DNA of 61,990 bases, from positions 1-61,990 of the forward strand of contig NZ_CACRUY010000032.1 of NCBI RefSeq assembly GCF_902652685.1, given 5' to 3'. The stretch comes from Mycobacterium sp. Marseille-P9652. GTDB taxonomy: Bacteria; Actinomycetota; Actinomycetes; Mycobacteriales; Mycobacteriaceae. Every line of letters begins with the position of its first letter. The stretch's first letter is position 1. Shown one piece after another: positions 16,613 through 25,246 of the stretch. Under the pieces are notes generated by a model. That model was not told the origin of the DNA. It saw only the letters and a list, made by a program, of their open reading frames with translations, and did no database searches. The position numbers and the translations under genes were made by a program.

Positions 16613-19568
16613 TCAACCCAGTGCGTGCCCCGGGCGTCAACTTGCGGAACTCCCCGCTGTCCGCGTCGAAGTACCACGCCTGCTTGCCCGCCTTGGGAAT
16701 CCCGGCGGCGCGCAGGGCGCTGACCGTCGGGCGGTAGGTCGCGCTGAACGTCATGTCCGGGCACACGTGCACGAGGTCGGGGCCCAGCCCGACGGGAATG
16801 TTGGCGACGGCCTCGGTGAGGTCGGCGGCCGTGATGCTGGCCCCCGGCAGCAGCGTCACCGCCGACACCGCCAGCTGTCCGTCGCCGACGGGCACGTTGT
16901 ACGTCACCGCGAGGTCGACGCCGTTGATGCAGCCCAGCGCGTCGGTGACGGGCTCCGCGTAGACCAGCCCGCGCGCGGTGCGGATCACCGCCCCGCGCCG
17001 CCCCATCAGCCAGAAGTCGCCGTCGCTGTCGCGGCGGAACAGGTACTCGGTGGAGATCCAGGTGTCGCCCGCGGCGAAGACGCCCCGCTTCACCGACGCC
17101 GTCGGATCGATGGGGCCGTTGGACGCGGCGAGCAGGACGCCGACCTGGTTGGTTTCGGCGACCTGAACGAAGCCGCGTTCGTTCTCCAGGATCCGGTCGT
17201 GCTCGGGGTCGTAGGCGCCCAGCTCGATGCGGCCGGCGCCGGGCAGCGGGCGGCCCTTGCTGCCGATCTTCGCGCCGGACACGTTGGCCAGCACCGCCTG
17301 CCCGTCGGCGGTGGCGAAGAACTCGACGACGCGGGCCGGCGCGAACGCGTCGACCACCCGCGCCCACAGCCCGGTCGGCATGCCGGAGCCGATGAAGAGG
17401 CGGATCGGGTGGTTGCCGTGCAGCACGAAGGCGGGATCGTCGACGACCTCGCGCAGCATCGACCAGGTGTAGGAAACGACGGTGACGCCGTACTGGCGGA
17501 CCTCTCGCACGAACCGGTCGCGGTCGAGGCCGCGCGACAACGCGATACGGGTGCCGCCGACGACCGAGCCGCCCAGGCTGACCAGAAGCGCCGACTCGTG
17601 GTGCAGCGGCGTCAGGCAGTACACGGTGTCGCGGCGGTCCAGGGCGGCCGTCGAGGCGGTCCCGAAGGCCGACACCGCCCAGCGGTAATTGGTGATCTGC
17701 TTGGCCACCAGCTCGCCGCCGGCCGAGGTAAAGGCGATGAACGCCAGGTCGCGGGCCAGCCCGGGATTGGGCCGGTACCAGGCGGGCAGCTCGACCGCGT
17801 CGGGGTCGATCTTCTCCATGTCGATGACGTCGGTGTCGTCGGGCAGGTGCAGGTTGCGCGCCTCCCCGCCGCCCAGCACCAGCGTCTGCACGGGCAGGTC
17901 GCGGGCGGCGTCGAGGTTGGTGGGGTCGGTGAGGATCTCGGTCACTCCCCCGAGCCGGACCGACGCGACCAGGTCGGCGTCCGGCTTCATCACCACGGCG
18001 ATGGCACCCAGGCGGGACAGGGCGGCGATGGCAACCAGCGCGCTAGGCCGGGTCTCCATCAGGACGCCGACGCGGTCGCCCTGCCGCACCCCGACGTCGA
18101 TGAGCCCCCGGACCACGTTGTTGATGCGGCGGTTGACGGCCTCGTAGGTGTGCACCCGCCCGTCGAACAGCAGGAACTCGCCCTGCGGGGCGTCGTGCGC
18201 CTGCTCCTCGATGATGCGGCCCAGCGAGATCCGCGTGTGGTCGTTGATCTGGCCCAGGCGGACCAACCGCGGCAGGGTCCGCGCCGTCTCGACGGCCAGC
18301 GTGCGCATGGACTTGTTGGCCGCGACCATCGCGTCCGCGGTGCCGCGCATCAGCCCCAGCACACCGCCGGAGACCTCGCCGATTCCGTGCAGCAGCCGGG
18401 AGCTCAGCGCGACGCCGCTGTCGGTGTGCTCGGCCGGCTGGTCGGCCATCAGGTCGATGCCGGCCGGCTTGTCGCCGCCGGTGGACAGCCACTTCACCCA
18501 CTCCGCGACGGTGGGCCAGCTCTGCTGCGCGGCCTTCGAGCCGACGACAAGCCCGAAATGCCCTGTGCGAATGTCTTTTTCGTATACCTCCGCGTCGGGC
18601 GCCGCCCGCCGGATCCCACGCACGGACGCCGGCTGGCCGATGTCGTCGACCTCGCCGACGAACGCCAGCACCGGGCAGGTGATGTCGGTGAGCGTCACCA
18701 GCTGGCCGTTGATGACGAAACCGCCGGTCATCATGCGGTTGTGCGCGATGAACTGCCTCAGCAGTTCGGAAACCGCCGGGCCGGACCAGGCGATCCAGCC
18801 CTCGCGCTCGAGGAACCGGCGCTGCTGCTCGCGGGGCAGCAGCGCTTCGCGGTCGTGGAGCTGGCGCACGAAATCCACCCGGGCCTTGGCGGTCTTGAGC
18901 GGGTCCAGCAGTTGGAAGCCGGTGCGCGCCATCCAGCTCGGGATGTCGAGCCGGTTGAAGACGTGGTCGGCCATAAAGCCGGCGGCCGGGGCGGCGAAGT
19001 TCGCCGGGATGCCCATCGGCAGGGCGGCCAGGGTGTCGACCGGCGAGCCGAACGCGACGATGCTGGCGAGGTTCTTGGATCGCCGGTAGGCGGCGACCTG
19101 GTAGCACCACATCCCGCCCTGCGAGTACCCGACGAGGTGCACGTCGCTGCCGGTGGTGTTCTTGACGGTGTCGATGGCCTGGCTGAGCGCGACGATGTGA
19201 TCGGCGAGGTTGCGCTGCATGCCGCCCTCGACCTTGTCGGGGGAACCGAAGTCGATGACCCACGGGTCGAGCCCATTGGCGTGCAGGATGCCGACCGCCC
19301 CCTCGTCGCGGGTGACGTCCCACATGTCCGCCGACATCATCATCGGGTGCACCATCAAGACCGGCGGCCCCACCTTGCGCTGCCCCGGCCGGCTGTCCGG
19401 CGGGAAGTACCGCCGGAGCTTGTACATCGGCACGCTCTCGACGATCTGGGACGGCGACGGGACACTCCCCGTTTCCAAGCCCCCCAGCCGCAAGACCTCC
19501 AGGCCGTTCTGCGCCGTAGCGATCAGCCGCTCGACAGGTCGCGTCACCACCGACAAATTCAGATCCAC
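16593..19568 (-). CDS. bifunctional lipase/PHA-synthase-like and acyl-CoA-synthetase-like protein (Rv1683-like)
   Basis: A 991-aa two-domain protein. Residues ~1-360 form an alpha/beta hydrolase related to PHA synthases; the nucleophile elbow is GYSQGG with Ser149, where PHA synthases have Cys. Residues ~450-980 form an ANL (AMP-binding) domain. Its nucleotide loop is degenerate (FTSAGGELVAKQ instead of the usual TSGTTGxPK), while the hinge block GRRGAVIRTARG and a C-terminal Lys region remain. M. tuberculosis Rv1683 is linked to triacylglycerol/lipid metabolism. GTG 19568 has GGGAG 5 nt upstream. The stop overlaps the Trm112-like gene by 20 bp. Confidence 0.9.
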   Translation of the reverse strand: MDLNLSVVTRPVERLIATAQNGLEVLRLGGLETGSVPSPSQIVESVPMYKLRRYFPPDSRPGQRKVGPPVLMVHPMMMSADMWDVTRDEGAVGILHANGLDPWVIDFGSPDKVEGGMQRNLADHIVALSQAIDTVKNTTGSDVHLVGYSQGGMWCYQVAAYRRSKNLASIVAFGSPVDTLAALPMGIPANFAAPAAGFMADHVFNRLDIPSWMARTGFQLLDPLKTAKARVDFVRQLHDREALLPREQQRRFLEREGWIAWSGPAVSELLRQFIAHNRMMTGGFVINGQLVTLTDITCPVLAFVGEVDDIGQPASVRGIRRAAPDAEVYEKDIRTGHFGLVVGSKAAQQSWPTVAEWVKWLSTGGDKPAGIDLMADQPAEHTDSGVALSSRLLHGIGEVSGGVLGLMRGTADAMVAANKSMRTLAVETARTLPRLVRLGQINDHTRISLGRIIEEQAHDAPQGEFLLFDGRVHTYEAVNRRINNVVRGLIDVGVRQGDRVGVLMETRPSALVAIAALSRLGAIAVVMKPDADLVASVRLGGVTEILTDPTNLDAARDLPVQTLVLGGGEARNLHLPDDTDVIDMEKIDPDAVELPAWYRPNPGLARDLAFIAFTSAGGELVAKQITNYRWAVSAFGTASTAALDRRDTVYCLTPLHHESALLVSLGGSVVGGTRIALSRGLDRDRFVREVRQYGVTVVSYTWSMLREVVDDPAFVLHGNHPIRLFIGSGMPTGLWARVVDAFAPARVVEFFATADGQAVLANVSGAKIGSKGRPLPGAGRIELGAYDPEHDRILENERGFVQVAETNQVGVLLAASNGPIDPTASVKRGVFAAGDTWISTEYLFRRDSDGDFWLMGRRGAVIRTARGLVYAEPVTDALGCINGVDLAVTYNVPVGDGQLAVSAVTLLPGASITAADLTEAVANIPVGLGPDLVHVCPDMTFSATYRPTVSALRAAGIPKAGKQAWYFDADSGEFRKLTPGARTGLSGRGDG

Positions 19569-19699
19569 CGCTGCTCCCTGACTCGTTTACAGCTTGGTCA
19601 TCATGGCACATCGGGGAACGCGGTGGTTCTGGCCAGGCGGTTTGCCGGTGAGTGGGCTCGTTCGCGACGCGTGCGGCGCCGGCCCCGCGCATGCAGTGC

Positions 19700-19727
19700 G
19701 GGGGTGATGCGCTCGCGCACCACCCCC
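19700..19727 (-). terminator. strong hairpin just after the small secreted-protein gene
   Basis: GGGGGTGATGCG and CGCACCACCCCC pair over 12 bp with one mismatch around a CTCG loop. It begins 7 nt after the stop codon of the minus-strand gene at 19735. No T-run follows, as is usual for mycobacterial terminators. The rest of 19569-19699 shows only the upstream region of the Rv1683-like gene. Confidence 0.6.
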
Positions 19728-19734
19728 GTCCCGG

Positions 19735-20124
19735 TCAGGCGTGCGGGCAGAACATGCCGAGAATCTGCTGGCAGTTGTCCCGGGTAATCAGGGCCGGCGG
19801 CGGCGGGGGCTTCGGCGGCGGGTTGTCGCCGTCCCAGATCATGCTCGAGACGTTGCCCATGCCGGAGTAGAGGTAGTAGTACGTGTGGCACCTCGACATG
19901 TCCCAACCGCGGAACGGGTCGGTGACATGGTTGCCGGTTGCCGGCAGCGGCTCGCCCGGGCACCAGTGGTGTGCCGGGCCCCAGTCGGGGCTGTCCATGG
20001 GGATCGGCGCGGGAAGGGGATTAGCGGCGGCGGTTCCGGTCGCGATGCCGAGGGCGCCCACCGCGAGCCCGCCGGAAAGCAACGCCCCGGCGATGATCTT
20101 CTTCAGGGTCGGGGTGGTGTGCAT
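19735..20124 (-). CDS. small secreted cysteine- and proline-containing protein
   Basis: A 129-aa exported protein of unknown function. Lys-Lys followed by a hydrophobic core and TAAA-NP marks a signal peptide cleaved near residue 34. The mature protein has four Cys (55, 79, 118, 126), probably two disulfides, a tyrosine cluster (HTYYYLYSG) and a proline run (about 102-110). ATG 20124 is chosen because AAAGGA lies 8 nt upstream and the signal peptide starts there. It has its own terminator. The type is common in mycobacteria; I recognise no enzyme motif. Confidence 0.75.
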   Translation of the reverse strand: MHTTPTLKKIIAGALLSGGLAVGALGIATGTAAANPLPAPIPMDSPDWGPAHHWCPGEPLPATGNHVTDPFRGWDMSRCHTYYYLYSGMGNVSSMIWDGDNPPPKPPPPPALITRDNCQQILGMFCPHA

Positions 20125-20204
20125 GGAGGTTCCTTTCGCTGTCCTTGGGCCGTGAGGTTGTGGCCGACTGGCATAAGCGTTTCGTCGGCGATGAGCTACC
20201 GATC

Positions 20205-20441
20205 CCAAAGATGTGCTGGAGTGCGTCCCCGGTTGTACGGTCGCAGCTGGCCCCGTTCCGGGAACGGGAGGTGAAAACCTTGGGTGACGGTTCCTGGCGA
20301 CATTCGACGGACCGCAGCGAGCGATCCGCTGCGTCATGGCAATTCGCGAGGGGGTGCGTTCGCTGGGTATCGAGGTGCGGCACTCGCCAGCTCAAGGGCG
20401 TCCCCGGCGAGTGGCGGCTGCTCGCCGTCGGCTCTGCCTAG
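20205..20441 (+). pseudogene. remnant of a class III nucleotidyl (adenylate) cyclase gene
   Basis: Three cyclase-like pieces follow each other on the plus strand. Around 20234-20290 the frame reads VVRSQL...REREVKTLGDG, the conserved block before the catalytic loop. From 20291, one frame over, it reads FLATFDGPQRAIRC and AIREGVRSLGIEVR. From 20391, back in the first frame, it reads LKGVPGEWRLLAV, the usual cyclase C-terminus, ending at TAG 20439-20441. A missing base explains the first shift. A large deletion removes the section between GIEVR and LKGVP, including the transition-state residues. The gene cannot make an active enzyme. It fills most of the 313-bp gap 20125-20437. Confidence 0.72.
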
Positions 20442-21895
20442 AACGGTGGCGGGTCACCATCGGGCGGGGCAGGTCCAAACTCACTGCGAGCTTTCGCATT
20501 TCGGGCAAGGCGGGCGTCGCGGTTGTGTTTGCGTTCGGTGGCGATGCGCGAGGCGCGGTCCTGAGCGCGGGTTCGGTTGCGGGTGGGCATCATCGCGGTG
20601 CGCTCGGCGCAGGGCTCGTTGCGCGGCGGAAAGGTCGGCGCGGGCCCGGTCGGTGCGCACAGGGAGGGAAACAACAAAGCACTACCCGGGGTGGTGACAT
20701 AGATACGCCCGCCGGGCAGCCTCCAGATCACCGTCCCATCAGGGAGCTGCTCGTCTTGCCACCCGCAGAACGTTTTCAACAAATGATGAAGCCGGCAAAG
20801 GCATTTCACGTTCGAAGCGTGCGTCGCACCGCCCTGGCCGTAAGGGATGGTGTGGTCGATGTCGCAGTGCACCGCCGGGCGGTCACACCCCGGGGCCCGG
20901 CACGTCAGGTCGCGGCACCGCACGAAATCGGCCAACGCCTTGGACGGGGTGTAGCCGGTCTCCGCGGCGGCGTCCAGACCCGGGTGCACCAGCGGGACCA
21001 GCTTGGCTGAGGCGGTCAGTTCGGCGAGCAGTTCGGCGGTGATCAACCCGTCCGCGCTGAGCTCTGAGCCCGGGGCATCGCCCCGGCCGGCCACGGTGGC
21101 CTGCTCGGCGAGCACATGAATCACCACCGGCGACGCCGGGCGCCGCCCCCCGGCTGCGCAATCATCGCGCCCACAGCGACACCCCAACCGGTCCGCGCCG
21201 ACCGCCAACGCCCCCAACGCGTCGGCGCGGCGCTGCTCACGGGTCCGCGGATCGAGCGGGCACACCGTGGCCGCCAGCGCATCCAACCGCGCATCCAGGG
21301 CGTGGGCATCCGGGCTGACCAGGCTGCCCCGGATCAGGGCCATGCCGCCCTCGGTGTCGTCGATCTCGATGCGCCGATCTGTACGCGCCTCGCGGCGGCG
21401 GCGCACCGCATCGGCATCCAGGCGCGCGACGATCCGGTCCACCTGCCCGGCCAGCCGCGAGCGTGTCATCGACGGCCACCGCGCCACCCCGGCCGCCAAC
21501 TGCGCATCGACCTGGGCGAGCACATCGGCGTCGTCGATCAAATCCGTGCGATGGACGATGGTGGCAAAGAACCGAAAGTCGATGTCCCCGGCCGCAAACA
21601 CCTGGCTTACCAAGGGCAGGCGCTCGCGGAACGCCCGCGCGTGATGCAGCCGCGACAGGGCCAGCGCCGGCGAGACCCGCAACGCCGCGCCCACCTCGGC
21701 GGCCACCGCCTCCATCGTGTCGACCACCCACTCCTCGTCGGCCGCACCCTGCGCGTGCCGATGAGCGAACAACTCCCCGATCTTGGCCAACTGCCGGGCG
21801 GCGGCCTGATTCTCCGCGCGCGCCGCCGCCCCGATCTCACCAAGGAGGGCGGTCGGCGTCGGGACCGCTTCATCCCGCGGACGTTCTTCGAACAT
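20438..21895 (-). CDS. 13E12-type DUF222/HNH endonuclease-domain protein
   Basis: A 485-aa member of the mycobacterial 13E12 repeat family. DUF222 covers roughly 20-320. The HNH domain lies near 335-395, with CRAPGCDRPA, CDIDHTIPYGQGG and CLCRLHH providing the metal and catalytic His/Asn residues. The C-terminus is basic and disordered. These genes are multicopy in mycobacterial genomes, and REP13E12 copies serve as phage attachment sites in M. tuberculosis. Its stop overlaps the tail of the cyclase remnant by 4 bp. Function as a nuclease in vivo is unproven. Confidence 0.88.
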   Translation of the reverse strand: MFEERPRDEAVPTPTALLGEIGAAARAENQAAARQLAKIGELFAHRHAQGAADEEWVVDTMEAVAAEVGAALRVSPALALSRLHHARAFRERLPLVSQVFAAGDIDFRFFATIVHRTDLIDDADVLAQVDAQLAAGVARWPSMTRSRLAGQVDRIVARLDADAVRRRREARTDRRIEIDDTEGGMALIRGSLVSPDAHALDARLDALAATVCPLDPRTREQRRADALGALAVGADRLGCRCGRDDCAAGGRRPASPVVIHVLAEQATVAGRGDAPGSELSADGLITAELLAELTASAKLVPLVHPGLDAAAETGYTPSKALADFVRCRDLTCRAPGCDRPAVHCDIDHTIPYGQGGATHASNVKCLCRLHHLLKTFCGWQDEQLPDGTVIWRLPGGRIYVTTPGSALLFPSLCAPTGPAPTFPPRNEPCAERTAMMPTRNRTRAQDRASRIATERKHNRDARLARNAKARSEFGPAPPDGDPPPF

Positions 21896-22302
21896 AGATT
21901 CGATTTTCGCACGAGCCTACGACAAATTTCAGCCTCGGCTTGACCCCAACCGCTCGCGATTCGAGGTCGGCATTCCTGTTCGCCCGCTGGGCGGAATGAA
22001 ACGGCCGCACGAAGTTCGGCGGTTTAACCGCGGCCCCACCGGGTACGTAAGCAATGCGCACTGGCCGCGACAACCTCGTCGTGACCACCTCGGTTGAAAC
22101 ACCCAGCTGGCGCTTTCCCAATACTCTGCGCGGCCGCGTCGAATGCTGGCCGCCGGAGCGGTGTTTCACCCACTTTGTGAGGTGGTGGCTCTGCTGTGAA
22201 CCGTTCTTCTCGCATCCGAGGGCCTTCCCGGCCCCGGGATCTCGCCATCCGATACAAGCCCGGCCATTGACCGTCGGAAGACGGCAGAGAGAGGACAATC
22301 AG
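21896..22302. other. 407-bp divergent intergenic region
   Basis: The gap separates the 13E12-type gene (minus) from the redox/sugar cluster (plus). It holds the SigF-like promoter at 22022-22046. An in-frame ATG at 22054, right at the predicted transcription start, would extend the first cluster gene by 83 codons. That stretch is Arg/Trp/Cys-rich and does not look like a protein. I see no gene remnant elsewhere in it. Confidence 0.6.
22022..22046 (+). promoter_or_regulatory. SigF-like promoter of the redox/sugar cluster
   Basis: GTTT (22022-22025), a 15-bp spacer and GGGTAC (22041-22046) match the mycobacterial SigF pattern GTTT-N15-17-GGGTA. The predicted start is near 22053, about 250 bp before the first likely start codon at 22303. 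SigF control would place the cluster in the stationary-phase/stress regulon. Confidence 0.6.
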
Positions 22303-22773
22303 ATGTTGTTGCTACACAACGGCGGACGCCGCGCGAGCGAGGCCGCGGACCTGGTCGACCGGGCGCTCTACAACGTCTCCCACGGGCGCTTCGAACGCTC
22401 GCTGTCGGCGCTGACGGCCTTCGCCGCCGCCATCACCACCGGCGAGATCTACTTCGAGCACTACAAGGCCAGCTTCGGCAACAAGTGGATGTGGAGCCCG
22501 ATCGTGGTGACCCCGCCCGTGGTCGTCGCCGGGATCGGCGGGGCGTTCTCGCGGCGGTGGGCCAAGGTCTGGCTGCCCATCACCGCCGGCGTCTACACCG
22601 CCAACGGGCTGCTGGGTGAGTACCTGCACGCCCGCGGCGTTGCCCGCAAGCCGGGCGGCTGGAAGAACGCGTCCTACAACGTCCCGATGGGGCCGCCGAT
22701 CGTGGCGCCCGGATTGATGTGCATCGTCGGGGCGATGGGGTTGCTGGCCGCCGTCCTGCGCCGCGAACGGTGA
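22303..22773 (+). CDS. small four-helix membrane protein heading the redox cluster
   Basis: A 156-aa protein with about four hydrophobic helices (near 28-45, 62-82, 88-112 and 132-152) and a short cytoplasmic N-terminus. No catalytic or heme-binding motif is visible. GAGAGAGGA lies 8-10 nt before ATG 22303. A much longer in-frame start exists at 22054. It directly precedes the Gluconate_2-dh3-type gene and may anchor the soluble dehydrogenase subunits to the membrane; this is inference from position only. Confidence 0.75.
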   Translation: MLLLHNGGRRASEAADLVDRALYNVSHGRFERSLSALTAFAAAITTGEIYFEHYKASFGNKWMWSPIVVTPPVVVAGIGGAFSRRWAKVWLPITAGVYTANGLLGEYLHARGVARKPGGWKNASYNVPMGPPIVAPGLMCIVGAMGLLAAVLRRER

Positions 22774-22790
22774 CGCGGGGGACATTCGAG

Positions 22791-23534
22791 ATGGCCGACA
22801 CCTCACTCCCCGACCACCTACCCAACCTCCGCAAGGGCGGCAAGCCTCCGCACCCATCGTGGCTTCCCAGGCAGCGCCGCGGCACCACCCCGCAGATGAT
22901 CGGGCGCTACCCCGACTACGACGTCCTCGAGACCGCTGACACCTGGGACGAGGCGACCAGGAAGGTCGTGCTGTCGCGGCTGGAACCGCCTGCGCCACTG
23001 CGGTTCTTCACCGCCGACGAGGAACCGACGCTGCGCGCGTTCTGCGATACCGTGCTGGCGCAGGACCGCGAGCCGCGGGTGCCGGTGGCCGAGTCCGTCG
23101 ACGAGAAGCTGGCCGCCGGCCGCCTCGACGGCTATCAATACGCCGACATGCCCGACGACCGCGACACCTGGCGGCTGGTGCTGCGGGCCCTCGACGAGAC
23201 GGCCGCCAAGCGCGGCGCGGCCTCGTTCGTGGCCGCCGAACCGGAGACGCGCGAGGCGATCGTCGACCGGTTCTCGAAGGGCGAGCTGGAGGGCGGCACG
23301 TGGCAGCGCCTCAATGTCAAACGCGCGTGGTCGGTCTGCATGCGAATGGTGTTGTCGGGCTTCTACTCCCACCCGTGGGCGTGGAACGAGATCGGCTTCG
23401 GCGGCCCGGCCTACCCGCGGGGGTTCATGCGCCTCGGCGGCGCCACCGGCCCGGCCGCGGTGCGCGAACCGTACGAGAAGCGGGGCGCCACCCACGAGGA
23501 TCCCGTGCGGGTCGTGGAAAGCGGTGAGCTCTGA
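22791..23534 (+). CDS. gluconate 2-dehydrogenase subunit 3-like protein
   Basis: A 247-aa protein resembling the small (gamma) subunit of membrane-bound FAD gluconate/sugar dehydrogenases. The typical order is FFTADEEPTLRAFCDTVL, the middle VDEKLAAGRL helix, and a C-terminal FYSHPWAWNEIGFGGPAYPRG. Family members are usually Tat-exported; here no twin-Arg signal is present. ATG 22791 is chosen; a GTG at 22770 would overlap the previous stop. Its stop overlaps the GMC start by one base (TGATG), so the two subunits are made together. Confidence 0.82.
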   Translation: MADTSLPDHLPNLRKGGKPPHPSWLPRQRRGTTPQMIGRYPDYDVLETADTWDEATRKVVLSRLEPPAPLRFFTADEEPTLRAFCDTVLAQDREPRVPVAESVDEKLAAGRLDGYQYADMPDDRDTWRLVLRALDETAAKRGAASFVAAEPETREAIVDRFSKGELEGGTWQRLNVKRAWSVCMRMVLSGFYSHPWAWNEIGFGGPAYPRGFMRLGGATGPAAVREPYEKRGATHEDPVRVVESGEL

Positions 23535-25246
23535 TGGGCAAGTTCTGGCGCGGCCTGCTCAAGGGGGCTATCGGCCCCGCCGACAACGACTCCCGCTTCC
23601 TGCTGGACGTGCATTCGCGCGACCTGCCGGGGGAAAAGACGATGCGCCGCTACCGGGACGACGACGAAGTCGACCTGGTGATCGTCGGCGCCGGTGCCGG
23701 CGGTTCGGTGCTCGCGCAACGGCTTGCGCGCGCCGGGTGGCGCATCGTCATCCTCGAGGCGGGACCGTTCTGGCATCCCGACGAGGACTGGGTGTCCGAC
23801 GAGGCCGGATCGCACGCGCTGTACTGGACGCAGAAACGCATCATCGGTGGCGACGACCCGATCGAGATGGGCAAGAACAACTCCGGGCGTGGCGTGGGCG
23901 GTTCGATGGTGCACTACGCCGGCTACTGTCCGCGGTTCCACCCCAGCGATTTCCAGACCTACACCCTCGACGGGGTCGGGGCGGACTGGCCGATCGGCTA
24001 CGACGACATCCGCCCGCACTACGAGCGGGTGGAGGCCGAGCTGCCGGTGGCCGGACAGGACTGGCCATGGGGCTACCCGCACCGCTATCCCTATTCCCCA
24101 CACCCGATCTCGGGCGCGGCGGCGAAGTTGTGGCGGGGCGCGCTGGACCTCGGCATCGACATGCGGGTGGGTCCGGTCGGCATCGTCAACGGCACCTTCG
24201 GCAACCGACCGCACTGCATCTACCGCGGCTACTGCCTGCAGGGCTGCAAGGTCAACGCCAAGGCCAGCCCGTACGTCACGCACCTGCCGGACGCGCTCGC
24301 CCACGACGTGGAGATCCGGGCCAACTGCATGGCGGCCCGCGTCGAGCTCGACGAGGCCGGGCGGGCCCGCGGCGTCGTCTATTACGACGAGGCCGGCGGC
24401 ACCGAACGGCTGCAACGGGCCCGGGCGGTGGCGATCGCCGGCTACTCCATCGAAACGCCGCGCCTGCTGCTGAACTCGGCCGCCGGCCGCTTCCCGAACG
24501 GGCTGGGCAACAACGACGATCAGGTCGGCCGGTACGTCATGGTGCAGGGCGCCACCCAGTCCGCGGGCCGCTGGTCCGAGGAGGTCCGGATGTACAAGGC
24601 GCCTCCCCCGGAGGTGTCGTCCGAGCAGTTCTACGAGACCGACCCCTCGCGCGGGTTCGCCCGGGGCTTTTCCATCCAGACCGTCTCACCGCTGCCGATT
24701 GGGTGGGCCGAACACGTTCTGGCCGAGGGACATTGGGGCCGCGCTCTTCGCGAGTACATGCGCGACTACAACCACTGGGCCACCGTCGGCGTGCTCAACG
24801 AGCTGCTGCCGCTGCCGGACAACCGGGTCACCCTCGCCGACGAGCAAGACCCGTACGGCATCCCGGTGGCCCGGTTCGACTACAGCCTGTGCGACAACGA
24901 CAAGGCCAACATGGCCTACTCCAGCAAGGTGATCAAGGACATCCTGCACGCGGCGGGCGCCCAGGACGTGCTGACGATCCAGCGGTTCGCCCACCTGATC
25001 GGCGGGGCGCGGATGGGCACCCGCCCGGACAACTCCGTGGTCGACGCCGACCACCGCGTGTGGGGGGTGCCCAACCTGTTCCTCACCGACGGCTCGGTGT
25101 GCCCGACGCAGGGCTCGGCCAACCCGGCGCTGACGATCATGGCGCTGGCCTCCCGCCTGGCCGAGAGGCTGGCGACCGGGAAGATTCGCGCCGACGCGCC
25201 CGGCGACGCACGCGTGCAAAGGTCGACGGCGGGTGCCCGTGGCTGA
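23534..25246 (+). CDS. GMC-family FAD-dependent oxidoreductase (large subunit)
   Basis: A 570-aa flavoprotein. The FAD-binding loop is GAGAGG (52-57), followed by the acidic end of beta-2 (VILEAG). NNSGRGVGGSMVHYAG is the second flavin block. The C-terminal GGARMGTRPDNSVVD and DGSVCPTQGSANPALT segments are typical of sugar-oxidising GMC enzymes paired with subunit 3. The donor is probably a sugar or polyol and the acceptor a quinone or cytochrome. No cytochrome c gene is adjacent, so the electron route is open. No signal peptide is seen. Confidence 0.9.
   Translation: MGKFWRGLLKGAIGPADNDSRFLLDVHSRDLPGEKTMRRYRDDDEVDLVIVGAGAGGSVLAQRLARAGWRIVILEAGPFWHPDEDWVSDEAGSHALYWTQKRIIGGDDPIEMGKNNSGRGVGGSMVHYAGYCPRFHPSDFQTYTLDGVGADWPIGYDDIRPHYERVEAELPVAGQDWPWGYPHRYPYSPHPISGAAAKLWRGALDLGIDMRVGPVGIVNGTFGNRPHCIYRGYCLQGCKVNAKASPYVTHLPDALAHDVEIRANCMAARVELDEAGRARGVVYYDEAGGTERLQRARAVAIAGYSIETPRLLLNSAAGRFPNGLGNNDDQVGRYVMVQGATQSAGRWSEEVRMYKAPPPEVSSEQFYETDPSRGFARGFSIQTVSPLPIGWAEHVLAEGHWGRALREYMRDYNHWATVGVLNELLPLPDNRVTLADEQDPYGIPVARFDYSLCDNDKANMAYSSKVIKDILHAAGAQDVLTIQRFAHLIGGARMGTRPDNSVVDADHRVWGVPNLFLTDGSVCPTQGSANPALTIMALASRLAERLATGKIRADAPGDARVQRSTAGARG

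Noticed and set aside
20252-20268. Perfect palindrome CCCGTTCC-G-GGAACGGG upstream of the small secreted-protein gene
   Set aside because: It falls inside the cyclase remnant, where it encodes the conserved PFRERE stretch, so the symmetry is probably a coding accident.
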